A stretch of 64,000 nt of DNA. Origin: Cavia porcellus (taxonomy: Eukaryota > Chordata > Mammalia > Rodentia > Caviidae). A program made the position numbers and the translations under genes. Positions 24,651 through 36,700 of the stretch are shown here, piece after piece. Each line of letters starts with the position of its first letter. The first letter of the stretch is position 1. Location of the stretch: contig NW_026947503.1 in the NCBI RefSeq assembly GCF_034190915.1, positions 16,648,532 to 16,712,531 on the forward strand, given 5' to 3'. A model generated the notes under the pieces. The model was not told where the DNA came from and ran no database searches. It saw only the letters and a list, made by a program, of their open reading frames with translations.

Positions 24651-26295
24651 CCATAAAAAGGTTTTTGATTTTTACTGAGTCATACAGAATTTTTGAGAGA
24701 ATGACATGTTGCCTCACCTATTTGGAGCTGTTATGAAAAAGTCTATAACATACTGTAATTACTTTTCACCTTGAAATGCTCTGTAAAGTGGTAAATAAAC
24801 CGTTATGTAGACAGGTGAATAGCCTATCCAGTCAACTTCTTTGGGAAAGAGATGTTCCGGAAACTTGGTAAAGTAGAAATGTGGGTTACACAGAGAGACA
24901 AGGAGCTCACTGAGAGAAAATATGCCATATTCTCATTAAACATGGACTAAACAGTTGTAAAATAAAAGATTGTAATGTGAGGTTTCAAGGATGTGAGGTT
25001 ATGCTCTGTATTCATGATCTGGTAAAAATCACATTTCCAGGCCTCTATTTCGTTTTCTGAAAAACTCTATAGTTGGATTTATATTCTGCAATGTGCCTTA
25101 GAGCTCTCAGATTTTACACTAAGATAGAAACTTCTCTGAGAATATAAAATAGTTCATTTTAAAATACGATATGTGTTCGATTTTTAAAGTTGGAAGTGAT
25201 TATTCTTAGCCCTAATAGTTGAAATATGGTGGGCAATTTTCAAACACTCTCCGCCCCTTGACTCATCATGATTCAAGACGACTTTATAGCTGGAGGGTCA
25301 AAGATAATGTCTGAAGGTACCATTTTTCCCTAGTCTGAAGAAAATATGCTGTGCTCTTATTAAACATGATCTAAATAGTTGTAAAATAAAAGATTGCAAT
25401 GTAAGTTTTCAAGGACAAATTCTCCACTTTAATTTTCTTTTGGAAGTTACAGCTGTCACATTTATCAGGAACAACTTTTGTTTTCCATCCTTGTGTTACT
25501 TTCATTAAAGAATATTATCTGTTACATTGTTTTCTTTGACTACTATGTTGCAGAATTTATAAATAGACCAAGCAAAGCAAAGTACTTTCTTTCATGTTTA
25601 CCTGGTAATCAATTAAAAAATAAATAAACATGAAAATTCATGAGATTTTATTTTTAGGGCTTTATAATAGTAAAATATGAAATATGTATTCATTACTTTA
25701 ATACTACTGTGCAAAATATACTCCAAAAAAGACTGGATAACAGCTTACCATAGTAAAATATTGAACTAATATTTTTAAAAAATTAAGGCAAAATTTTCAA
25801 CAATATAATATACATTATGATGAATGAAATAGTATATTCATAAATAACGTATAGTTAGACCTCAAAAATATCATGAGTTTTTGTTTTATAGGCAATAAAA
25901 TTAATCAGTGCTTTGCAAAATCCGATGACAAAATTTATCATGGTCCAAAGAATGGAAAATTTGAAACTCATCTAAGTTTGTCCATGTTGTTGTTCTCAAA
26001 CATAGATACGTATTTTTATGTGTTTATTTAAACACATCCAGTGTTTGTAAACATTGAAAGTATATGTACGCTCTTTTTCCTCCCTCTTTCTGTTTTCAAT
26101 CTCTCTCTTTTCCTTTTTTATCACTTTTTGCTTTTTTTTTCCTTGTTTCTGTCTAAAGGAGACATACAAAAATCTATTTTTAAAATTTTACTTAATTTTT
26201 ATTATATTTTTGTGTGGCCAGTTGATTAATAGCCACAGTCTAATTGATTTTGAAACATTATATATTTTTATGTGATTTAGGATTAAAAATGAACA
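24651..26295. other. Unrecognised AT-rich sequence with a diverged 75-bp direct repeat
   Basis: No gene or named repeat. Segments 24917-24991 and 25341-25415 are clearly related (both contain 'agttgtaaaataaaagattg') and lie 424 bp apart in the same direction. They may be remnants of short terminal repeats or of a local duplication. Frames near 26.05 kb are T-rich and look random. Confidence 0.6.
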
Positions 26296-26967
26296 ATTTT
26301 TAAAAATTATTTTGAAGAGAATGAGACGAAACCAAACCAAACAAAATAGGGCTAATCAAAACAAAGCAGTGAACATAAAACATCTTGTTTTATTGTCAAA
26401 ACAAAACAATAAAAAAACAATGAAAGCACTATAGGGTTCATAACTAGATAATAGGAAATCAACAACGCCTACCATTATGTATTTTGTTATCTTTGAAATA
26501 GTTGCCCATCCATTTGATATAATGAAATCAAACAAAACAAAACAACAAAACAAAACAAGGCAGAACAGTGAAAACAATACATGGCTTCAAAATAAGATAA
26601 TAGAAAATTAACAATGGCTACCACCTTCTCCCTCAGTCTCTTTTGCTAAGGAGACAACAGTGTTTCCCCATCTGACTGTGAATCATTTTACCCATAAGCA
26701 TGATCTCAGGTTGCATCTGTTTACCTACAAGAGCCTCAAGGATATCTGTAGTAAGTAGCTTTTCACTGTATAAAAATGTCACAGCTTTCTTATCCATTCT
26801 ATGGTTGATGGGCAAGATACCTGTCTGTCTTTTCCTTATTCCCTGTCACATGGTGCATTATTTTCTCTCCTTTGACTTTCAGTCTACAAATTTCCTTTCA
26901 AGTTAAATATGTATAAACCACATCGATGGATACTGTCTCCTAGTCCACCATGCCTCTGTTTTCTGCT

Positions 26968-26973
26968 TTTTGG

Positions 26974-27008
<35 letters not shown>
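26968..27008. repeat. Poly(T) tract inside L1
   Basis: About 38 T bases at a place where related L1 copies have a short T run. It is an expansion within the element, not a tail. A Phe/Lys homopolymer frame runs through it on either strand. Confidence 0.9.
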
Positions 27009-27009
<1 letters not shown>

Positions 27010-27149
27010 GTGAATTGAAACGATCTATATTAATAGCTGTGGCAAACATGTACTGGCTCATTTCTGCCCTGCTATTTTCCTGCTGTTGGCTCCCTAATTT
27101 CCCCTCCATTCAAATTTTGCACTGCTTAGCAATCCCTCTCTTGCATTGT

Positions 27150-28110
27150 TCTTGGAACTGTGGTCATATTTATCTCTCTCTGGAACGTCGCTTAGGATTC
27201 TTTATAGAGTTGGTTTGGTGGTCATGAATTCCTTCAGTTACTCTTTGTCATGGAAGTATCTTGTTTCTCCATTAATTCTGAAAGCTAGTTTTGCAGGGTA
27301 CATAAATCTGGGGTGGAATATTCTTTCGGGATTTTAAACACTTCCCTCCAAACATATTGACTTGATGGTTGTGCTGACAGTCACAAATCAATTGTGATTC
27401 TGATGGGTTTTCCTTTATAGATGGTGTTACTTTTCTTTAAAAGCCTTTAATATTTTGTGTGAATTTCTGGGATATTGGTTGTTATATGTTTGGATTTAGA
27501 TTTATTTTGGTTATGGCTAGCTGGAGTTCTAAATGTCTCATTTATCTGTATGTCAGGTCTCTTCCCCATGCTTGGGAAGTTTTCTGCTTTTACTTCTGTT
27601 AATCATATTAATACTTCATTTGTGTTGACCCCTGCTTTTTCTCTAACACCTATCACTCTTAATTTTTGTGTGTGGGTCATCTTGCAGCTTTTAATTGCTG
27701 ATTCCTTGTTTCTTGTTTTTAAGAACTCTTTCCTTTCTTGGTCGCTAGCTGCAAACCTGTCTTTAAGGTCTGAAGGTTTATCTTTAGTTTCTTTCAATTG
27801 ATTTTGCTAGCTTTTGATGGAGTTTTTAATTTCTTATATATCTCTCTGAATTTTTTCAAGGATTCTAAAATCTCTGTTATATTGTTCATTCTAGGTTTCC
27901 TTAATTTTCTTGTTGTTCTGTTTTTTATTGTTGTCTTCCTTTGTAATGCTCAGCAATTCTTTTACGTTTTTCATTTGTTCTTTTACCTGACACAGCATTT
28001 CTGACCCAATTGTTTATAGTTTCATGAAGTCATTTATTTACTTCAGTTGCATCACTTCAGAAACTTCAGGTGTGCAACTTCCAATCTCTTCCATATTTGC
28101 ATCTGCTGGA
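27150..28110 (-). pseudogene. L1 ORF1 remnant
   Basis: Frame 27603-27797 (minus) contains 'DKPSDLKDRFAASDQERKEF' and 'QKLRVIGVREK', the coiled-coil end and RRM start of ORF1p ('LRVIGVPE' in the family). Plus-strand wording at 27240-27420 ('tggaagtatcttgtttctcc', 'gattctgatgggttttcctt') covers the C-terminal domain antisense. The ORF is broken by stops and frameshifts. Confidence 0.8.
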
Positions 28111-28541
28111 CTTGCTTTGATGAGTTGGAGGCCAGAGACTGTCTTCTGCTTCTTTGTCTTGACATTTTCCAGACATTTGTGGTGTCCCAGGCACTCCCAC
28201 GTTGGCTCTCTGCCCACATGTAGAGGCGGGAGTCCGGCACCTGAGTTTCTCATATGGTAGGCTCCCAGGCCAGCATTGGGGTGCAGGGATGGCTTCTCCA
28301 GACAAGGGCAGCTTCTCCAAGGCTACCCTAATGGTGGCAGGCTCACAGTTGCTTGGCTGGCTGGTTCTGCCCACTGGAACTCTATACTGGTGCTCAGTGG
28401 CTACTGCTGTGCTCATAGCAGTGTCTAGGTTCAATTTCTTCTTCTGGTGTTCACACTTCTGAGCTGATGTCTGTGCTGTATCTCACAGATGTGTTTGGTA
28501 TGGATCTAATCTTGGCTTCTGCGTGTGTCTGTGCCCCATGC

Positions 28542-28748
28542 TGCTGTCCAGGGTCTTGAGATTCCCTTCAGTCTTACATTCTTATAGGCACCCCACTCTC
28601 TGGGATGCAATGGGTGAGGATCAGATCACAAGTTCACTGACTTCAAGCAGGTACATCCTCCAGGATGGCATGGAGGGCCACAGAGTACAGACTCACTGTC
28701 TTCCCACCAGGTTGCCTTCTGGGATTGAATGGAGGGGTGCCTGAGTAG
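28542..28748 (-). repeat. About 60-bp tandem monomers at the L1 5' end
   Basis: Units beginning 'gggatgcaatgg' (28602), 'aggatggcatgg' (28662) and 'gggattgaatgg' (28721) are spaced 60 and 59 bp. A more diverged unit precedes them. Shared internal wording is 'ttcactgacttcaagcagg' versus 'ctcactgtcttcccaccagg'. Tandem 5' monomers act as promoter units in mouse L1 (those are about 200 bp). Here only position and repetition are seen, and the promoter role is inferred. Confidence 0.7.
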
Positions 28749-29190
28749 TATTTTAAACTTTGCTATGATAATTTTGGTATTGTATTTCCACTTATATTTC
28801 CACCAGTATTTTATGCTAATTTTTATTTGTGAATATTCTATGTCAAGAAACAGGAAAAATGGATGAAAAATATATTAAAATATGAAAAATATGACACCTT
28901 TTATTTACCTGGTGAATCACTAAATCATATATGTAAACTGGAGCAAAAAATAAAATCAATTTTACCTGTGTGTGGGTCTTACCTGTGTGAAATAGAATTT
29001 CTGATAATAGTTGTCAGTAAACAAGTACCAAATGATAATGTTTGAGTTATTGTGAAATACAGAGAAAAACTTTTGTTTCCTTTTGCAAAGGACATTATAG
29101 TTAAATCTACTGATAGTAACTATAAAGCAGATGTGTTGATGTTTCTTGATTAACCTGAATAAACATTCTAAGATGATCAACATGGCAATG
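28749..29190. other. Unrecognised AT-rich sequence
   Basis: No element recognised between the 5' end of the L1 and the MaLR-like LTR. Confidence 0.45.
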
Positions 29191-29194
29191 TCAT

Positions 29195-29563
29195 ACATAT
29201 TTGTCTTACTTTTCCTTTCTTGCTGCGCCAAAATACTCAAAGCTCAAAGGTAAAGGATGAAATATTTATTTAGCTCACAGTTTGTAGAGGTTTCAGCCTA
29301 TAATTGGCTGGACACAAGGCAGGGTGGTTTTGCAGAGGAGAATAGTAAAAAGAAAGCAGAAGGCAGCAAAATCAACAACCAACTTTAACAGTGTTTTTCT
29401 GTCCCTTTTATACTCTATCTAGGTTGCTGGCATTAGACAATGACACTCAATGAGCTGATCACATACCTTTAATTCCAGCATTACACACTCTAACTTTGCC
29501 CACCTCTGAAAAAGCCCTATTATAATATGAGACTTTATGGGAACATCTAGACACAAAACAAAG

Positions 29564-29616
<53 letters not shown>

Positions 29617-29640
29617 CCTCCTGAGGGATGCAGGTCATAA
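29195..29640 (-). mobile_element. MaLR-like LTR fragment
   Basis: 'caaaatactcaaagc', 'gaaatatttatttagctcac', 'agtttgtagagg' and, at the far end, 'gggaacatctagacacaaa' follow the antisense order of mammalian MaLR/MST-MLT LTRs ('aatttatttctcacagttctggagg ... ggacacaaacattca'). An (AT)n tract of about 48 bp has grown near the end. These are LTRs of ancient ERVL-related, non-coding retrotransposons; no internal region is seen. Confidence 0.55.
29566..29613. repeat. (AT)n microsatellite
   Basis: 24 AT units in the MaLR-like fragment. They give the Tyr-Ile run of a spurious 90-residue frame. Confidence 0.95.
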
Positions 29641-31928
29641 CCTCAAATATAAGATGTGAATTAAAACCACAGAGAATATTAAAATAAAAGTTTAAAAACT
29701 TTGTTATATTAAAAGGCACATTGCTATTCATCCCTTTCTTGAAAGAAAGAATCTCACTTCATTTTTAAATACTCTTGTCCCATTGAACCTGACACTTTCT
29801 GAAAGTCCTTTAAGACTGTATAATCCTGACTACATGGAAGTCCTGAATTCATTCAACATTTTACAATATTTTTTTACAAAATAAAAGCATTATTCTGTAT
29901 CTTTATCCACTTTATTGAGTGTGATATGAAACTTTATTATATCTGGTTCTTCCCCATTGTCAACATGACCAGGAGATATAAACCTTTGAGTACAGAGCTA
30001 TGACAGTATAACTAAAGAGACTCATTAAAGAGGACTTCCAGAGCTGCTTCAGAAAGGACAAATTGACAAATTGTCGCAATTCATGGGAAATATTTTGAGG
30101 ATAATTAACGTGCAATAATTAACTTTTTTAAATTTAAATACAGTAATTTATGCTTACAATGATACTGACAACAATATGCGTTGACATAGCTATATATTTA
30201 TTAAAAAAACCTCATGTAGTTTTACATGCAAAGACCTAGTTATGCTAAGCACAAAGATGGAAAATACAGGAATTTTCTACCTCAAAAGCATATAGTTCAA
30301 TGGGATATTCATTCTTATTCCATGTAACCGGCATGTCAAAGAGCAGAGGCAATTACAGGCACAATGAGAAAGTCAACTGAGAATACATGACACCAAATTC
30401 TTGAGATAAAGAAGAATTAAGTAAGGAGAGACTAATAGCTCTTTCAAAGACAACCTGAAATTTGGGTAAAATGTAAAAATTATGCCAAAGACATCAGAGA
30501 ATAGTGAAACCAGAATAATTAGAGACAGTTTGATTCTGGAGAAAGAAGACCCTCAGAAAATCGAGCTGACATTTTTAGAATCTTTATCCCAAGGGGGTTT
30601 GCTGCTGACTCTGCCTTCATGGAGGAGGCTCAGAATGTAGGCTATGCCCCAGAAGAGGCCTGCTGCTTGGAAGAGAAAAAATTAGCAGAGCTTTTGTGGT
30701 CTCATGGGACTGAAAAGAGAAAATGGGGATGTGATGGCTGCTAAATATATTCTTGCGTTCTCTCTCTGCCTGCGTGGAGGATGCAAAGAATCAAAAGGCT
30801 GAGCAGAAAATGTCTGCAAAGTGAAACAGGGCAAGAGCAGCCTTGCTGAGAAGACAAGGACGAACATCTTTTCAGCATGCAAGGAGCAGGTCAGCGAGAA
30901 GACCGTGAGCCCTCAGGTTGGTCAGATAGAAAGGGAGCACAGCAGGGCATTCAAATAACGTGTTCAACGTGCTAAAGGAAAATAGCGATACAAGTACAGC
31001 ACGGTGGCAATACATGGAAATTAAAACCCTTAAAAGGAAAATGATAACACTTCGAACTGAAACTCACAATCTTTACAAAGTAAGGATGTGAAAGCTGACC
31101 GTCATGGCTGGTTAATCAAACAGAACACAGGATTAATGGCCTAGAATTTATGTCAGTGCAATGTTTTTATTTTTCCCTAAACTGTAGAAAAGTTTGAAAA
31201 ATAATGTATAAAACCGAAAATGAGATAAAGTCAATAAAGAAAAAAAAAGTGCTGGTTTAGAAACAAATAAGAGAGGTGATGAGATATCATATTTAAGGAG
31301 ATGATGCCAGAGGCAAAAATAATGCCAAAAAAAGGTTTTATGGTAACTTGGCCTCAAATTTGACAGTCAGAAAATTACCATGTGTTACTATGCTTTAGTG
31401 ATTATGAGCCATAATCATTGCTTTGTGATACAAAGGGACATAGCAGAAAACTTTAAACTGCTTTACTGAATAGAAACCCAGAAACTAAGACAGTGTAGAA
31501 AACATGACTTCACAAACATGAAACAAATATGTATGTTGAAGTTTGGATGTAGCAAATGGTTCTGAGGATTCTAGCGCATAAAGAGTTTTGTACACAATCA
31601 CTAAAGGAATATAATGACATCAAGAGCCCTGAGTAAGGCTGGCTAAAGAAATTTTCAGCTATACTTAGTCAACCGCAAAAATATAATTTTATAAAAGTAT
31701 TGTTTTTTTAAGCAATACATTTTAGAACTGTTTTGTGATGTGACAATAGGTTGAACAAATATCAAAACACAGAGCAACAAGTTCATTGAATCCAAGATGC
31801 TATCAGCAAAAGAAATCCATTTCTAAGAGTATCTTAGTAAAAAATAAAAATCATTACAAAGAGATACAAATGTCCTGCATGTGGAGGGTTGTAATTTTGT
31901 TCAAAAGAAGAGTAGCATTTGTAACAAC

Positions 31929-31930
<2 letters not shown>
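29641..31930. other. Unrecognised sequence; 30.56-30.96 kb is GC-richer
   Basis: No named repeat. The part at 30560-30960 has markedly more G+C and several CpGs. I translated it mentally in several frames and found stops and no family match. It could be an eroded LTR or a processed pseudogene I do not know. Confidence 0.35.

Positions 31931-31968
<38 letters not shown>
31931..31968. repeat. Poly(A) tract
   Basis: About 36 A bases. It could be the tail of an old plus-strand retroelement, but the upstream 150 bases are not recognisable and no target-site duplication is evident. Confidence 0.85.
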
Positions 31969-32801
31969 ACTGCGGTCAAAAATGATAAAATAGAATTCTT
32001 AAAGAGATTATGAAAATATCCCCAGTGTAAAATTATACAATTAACAATCATAACAAAAAGTCCAGGATGCATGCAAGTTCAAATTTAAAGAGAATTTGCT
32101 CCTAGAACAACTGCTCAACTACATAATTAAGAAATTAAAATCGATGTATCAAATTATAATATCCTGTGGGAACTAAAGTGCATGTAAATTGAAAGTATCC
32201 AAGACTTTCAAAATAAACTAAGGAAACAGTCTTCGAACCTTCATGTCTTTTTTCTTTATTATTGAGTATATAATAAAAATAATAATTTTCGAAGAATAAT
32301 AAATCAACAGTACATAAATAACTTATTGTTCAGTCTAATGTCAGAAACTAGAAATCAGTGAATAATGTATAGCCAATTATACAAGTGAAATATGGAATAT
32401 CAAATATCTAACACATAAGAAGTAAATAACATGAAAGAGATAGTGAAAAAGAAAATGATGAATAATAATATAGACCTGAGTATATTACAAATTGTATTAA
32501 ATAAGCTGAAAATACTAATTATAATATTAAGAATCTCCAGAAATTAAACAATAGCAAAAACAAACTCATACAAAAAAACAAAGAAAAGTCAAAATAAATG
32601 TCATGAAAATTCTACCAGTAACAATTCCAAATAATGTGTTCTGGATGCAATATCATTAACCATACAGACAGCAAGGAAAGACTGATTACTATTTCCCTGT
32701 CACTTTACGGTATTTTAAGTGAAATTTGATAATGAAAAATGAAAGAAAATCTACAAGAATAGTGGTGTGTTACTGTTTTGTTTAAACCTATTCGAGAGTA
32801 G

Positions 32802-32849
<48 letters not shown>

Positions 32850-33214
32850 GCAATGACAGAGAAGGTGAAAACAGTGCAATTAACACATATGAATTAATTA
32901 GGATGTGTGAAGTATTGCACTTGTAACATTTAGAAGCTAGACTTCTTCCTAACCCATGGTGCAAGTCTCAACTTAAATAAAGATATCTTTCCTGTAGAGA
33001 TAGAAATACAACTGGACAATCCTAAGCTTTTCAGAACGAGGGTCATGTACTGTTGAAAAAGTCATTCAGAAAACAAGAACTTATAGAAACTAGAATGATG
33101 ATGTGAATAGCACATAGAAGATATCAACAAATGAAACTAATAATCCTCTAGTAAGTCAAGTCATTTAAATAAAGAAATTATAAATAGCAGTAACAGAAAT
33201 TGGTAAATTCTAGT
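31969..33214. other. A-rich sequence, possibly degenerate plus-strand L1
   Basis: A-rich on the plus strand, as L1 ORFs are, but I could not anchor it to a specific ORF2 segment. An (AT)n tract lies at 32808-32844. Confidence 0.35.
32808..32844. repeat. (AT)n microsatellite
   Basis: 18 AT units ending in 'acacatg'. Confidence 0.95.
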
Positions 33215-33345
33215 ACTAGATGGCCTAGCAGTTTGGAAAGAGTGCCTGTCTAGCATATGTAAGATCTGGGGTTCCATCCATAGCACAAGAATACTAGAGG
33301 CAGGGAGAGAGAGGGAGAGAAAAGAAGAGAGGGAGACAGAGAAGA
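33215..33345 (+). mobile_element. ID-type SINE with (GGGAGA)n-like tail
   Basis: 'agatggcctagcagtttgg', 'gagtgcctgtctagcatatg' and 'ctggggttccatccatagca' follow a tRNA-derived ID-type SINE with B box. The tail has become a purine-rich GGGAGA/GAGA tract. The 5' boundary is approximate. Confidence 0.65.
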
Positions 33346-33519
33346 TTATGAAATTCTAAATCATGAAAGAAAGAAAGAAATTAAATTTCAAATTGATATT
33401 AAGAAAAGTTTTATATTATATATTATATATTATACATATTGAAATACCTATGTATATATGAAAGACAAAATGCATGTACATTTTTGAGGCTTTCGTCATG
33501 ATGCATGATCTAGAGTTTC
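33346..33519. other. AT-rich spacer
   Basis: A short TATATTA-rich palindromic stretch near 33415-33440; otherwise nothing recognised. Confidence 0.4.
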
Positions 33520-33775
33520 ACATAAAGCTAATATTTAGAGTGTGTCAAATTCATAGAAACTGAAAAAAATAAATAAATGAAAATAAGAGCAAATTTCCAT
33601 GAAATAGAAAACAATCATTCTGAGAACATCAGTAGAACAAACAGTTGGCCAGTCAAAAAGTGATATCAATATCACTAGTCCCTAGCAAGACTAATCACTA
33701 GAAGAAGAAAGAACTCATAAGTAAAAATAACAGAGATAAGTGGATTCCTGTAGTAGCTGTCCTAGTGTTATAGCA
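33520..33775 (+). mobile_element. Degenerate L1 ORF2 segment, sense
   Basis: 'agtccctagcaagactaatc' followed by 'agaagaaagaactcataagt' matches the ORF2 region just before RT ('gaccactagcaagactaata...'). The preceding 'atgaaatagaaaacaatc' is also L1-like. Isolated, old and without intact frame. Confidence 0.5.
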
Positions 33776-36700
33776 CAATAAACAAAGAAACAAAAATAAA
33801 TCAGCAGGTACCAGGCAGTCATATGAGTAAACAATTCAAGCTAGACCAAGAAATTAAATACATTCCATATAACACAGAGTGGAATAAACAGATGATAAAA
33901 ACCACATTATATGGTTCATTAGGTATAAATTCAGGCAAAATCAGTTCATGCTATTAGAAGGAGACAGACTGCTACTTTCTTAAATTGGTTAATAGGAAAT
34001 AACTTTGAAGAGAGGGATGGTGTTCTTGGGGGTTTACTAAGTATTGAGATTTAATCTGAGTGCAGATTATATGCATATGCTCAGCGTGTAAAAGCTGTTT
34101 GATATGCACACTTATGATTTGTGTATTTCTCTGCACACATATTTACTTGTAAGTAAATATTTGCATAATCATAGAAAGACTTGAAACAATACATATCCTG
34201 TTTGTAAATGTTACACACCTAAGAAACATCAGTGCAAGGAACTTCACAGTTCTCGAATATAGTGCTGACTTTTTGTCTTTGATGAATGTATACAAAGATT
34301 CTTATTGCTAAGATTTATATTGTATTTTAGAGATTAGCCAATTGTTCTCAGAATAAACATTCTGAACATTGCTTCTCTTTTCCATTTTAAGGTTCTGGAA
34401 TGACTCAGAATCAGTGTGTGAGGAAGATGGGAGAGGGTAGGGTGGGGATACCGTGGCTCTCCATGTCACAGGGTCTCTGACCATAATTGCGTAATTGCCA
34501 TTGCAATAGCAATTTACAGAGAGATGATTTATTTCCGTGAGTAATATAGATAACTTGGGAAAATAGGTAACCAATAAATCATCAAATGTTTTTCCAGGAT
34601 GGGTAGGAGTGATGTGGCTGTTCTTTAACAGGATCAGGAATGAAGCTATCATGCAAGCAGTGCGCTTCCTGCTACCTCAAACACACAAAAGAGAAAATCA
34701 ATAATATTCTGTCAGATTGGCTGAACTACTTCAAAGAACCACAAATATTTTAGTGGTGGAATTTTCAACTAGGTTTAATATGATATCATTAAAACTATGC
34801 TTCCTAACACACATATTCTCTTATAGTTACAAGAAAGAATAGGAGAAAATTTAATAAATTCATGTTATTGAATCAAGCAAAGGGCCAGTGATCTCAGTTT
34901 CTGACATAAAGTCACCAACAGAAAAAGGTTGTGCTAAACGTGGCATATATAGGTGGTATACTCTGCCAGATTCAAAAAAATCCTTTCCTTTTCTTTATTA
35001 CTACTGATGGACTCAAACTGTAATTGGTAATGGAGTTTTATTGATAAAATTGCCACATTGCATTAACATTATAAACTTTGTTTGAATTTATATTTTATTT
35101 TTATACACCTAATATTCATATTGACTTGATTTTAATGCTGAATGTGCACTACAAAACTCCCATTTTGTTTGTATTTATATTAAGTTAGAGTTTAATCTGG
35201 TCTGCTTTAATAAAAATAAAATTATCTTTGTACCATTTCACAGTAATTTATTTTACTGAAATTAAAAATACTAGAGTAAAAATTTGTTTGCTGAATCATA
35301 TGTTTGCTTTTCATGTTTAATGTCAAAAAAACAACAAATGTAAACAGACACAGAAGACTATATTCAAATCTATCTTGATAATGAAGAGATGTTAGTAAGT
35401 TTTATGTGAATTCTACTCAACTCAAATCAAAAGGCTCCAAAGCCTTTAAGACTTGGGGTTGAGGGGTTTTGCTACCTGAGCCTCGATAACTGATGTTTCT
35501 CATAGGAAACTTACTATCATCTGATGATATGTATTGAAAAAGCTGGAATCCTATGAGAAAACTCCATTATTTAGTGATTTTAATCCTAACTGAATGCTCC
35601 AAAGGCAACTGAAGGATTATTAGTGCCTAGATTTATGCCAACCTCTAATTTAGAGAAGAAAAAATGTTTATATTCATTGTCTTCCTTTTTTTCAAAGGTA
35701 CAGATATTTAAAGATGTTTCAAAAGAAACACTAGATCAATCTAGAAAAAAAAAATGCCCACTGAATATTTTTTTAAAATTCTGATAGATACTAACAAATC
35801 TCATCAAAGTCTACTTTATGGAAGAATCTTTAGGCCATAAGTTTGGATCTCTGTTAGTTTCTGAAGAGCTAGGAATAAGTTTAACTGCTTCCACCTATGC
35901 TGGCCCACACAAGCTTTTCTGTGTCTCTACCGAGACAGGAACACACTCTACTTTCAATAGCTTTGAGTCTTGCGGTTGGTATAGACAGCGTCTCTTCCAG
36001 GGACACACACTCATTACTTCAGGGCCACAGAACTCAAATGATGCATCCCATCTCCTTGTCCTCTCCAAGGAAACCTGAGTTTATCATGATCTGATTAACG
36101 AGTCCTAGAGATTCCAGGGTATAATCCTGGCTTCTGATTAGTCCTGGTGAGGTCATCTTGGCTGCATCACTTCAGTCATGCTGGAGCTAAACGGACCAGC
36201 TTTCCTTTGTCTGATGTGTATGAGCTAAAAAATATTTGAGTAAGATAAAATAGTTTGCATTATGCTACCTCAATATTGTTAAGGGTATGAAGACCAATTG
36301 GAAACAACATTTACACCACATTTGATATTGCCTGCCTGTATGTATGTTTTGATTGTTTATCCTAAGCCAAAGTGTTCACACAGAAGAATATGTAAATGCA
36401 TTGCAATTAATTGTTAAAGGGCATCAAGTTGCTGAGTCTTTGTAGGTGGGAAAAAGGAGGCCCTAAAGGATTACATTTCATAAACCCAAACTAGGTTTAA
36501 ATTGTTAGAAGCAAATGTTCAAGGACTGTCATAAAGTTTGTCACTCTAGAGTCGGCATTTAATTTGTAGAAGCTTAATAAAATAAAGGCGTGTGCAGGGT
36601 ACATCAGTATGCTATACAAATTTGCATTAACAATTAATTTATAGTCTACATACATTTCATGATAAGCAGCTACCTGCCTGAGACATAGGGTTTTAGACAG

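Larger units (their letters stand above)
26300..28748 (-). mobile_element. Internally deleted L1 with 3' UTR, ORF2 ends, ORF1 and monomer-like 5' end
   Basis: Reading the plus strand: an A-rich 3' UTR with two copies of an L1 tail module (cores at 26444 and 26591, 147 bp apart), the ORF2 C-terminus (26.64-26.84 kb, 'tcttatccattctatggttg'), an abrupt jump to the endonuclease region (26.85-27.0 kb), an expanded T run (26968-27008), the inter-ORF gap, ORF1 (27.15-28.1 kb) and a GC-rich 5' UTR to 28748. At roughly 2.4 kb it lacks the RT domain and most of ORF2. The last 200 bp are tandem units of about 60 bp. Confidence 0.75.

Noticed and set aside
35818..36094. Possible exon with frames of 86 and 65 residues
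   Set aside because: The two frames overlap in different registers, with no domain, no clear splice sites and no conservation evidence available.
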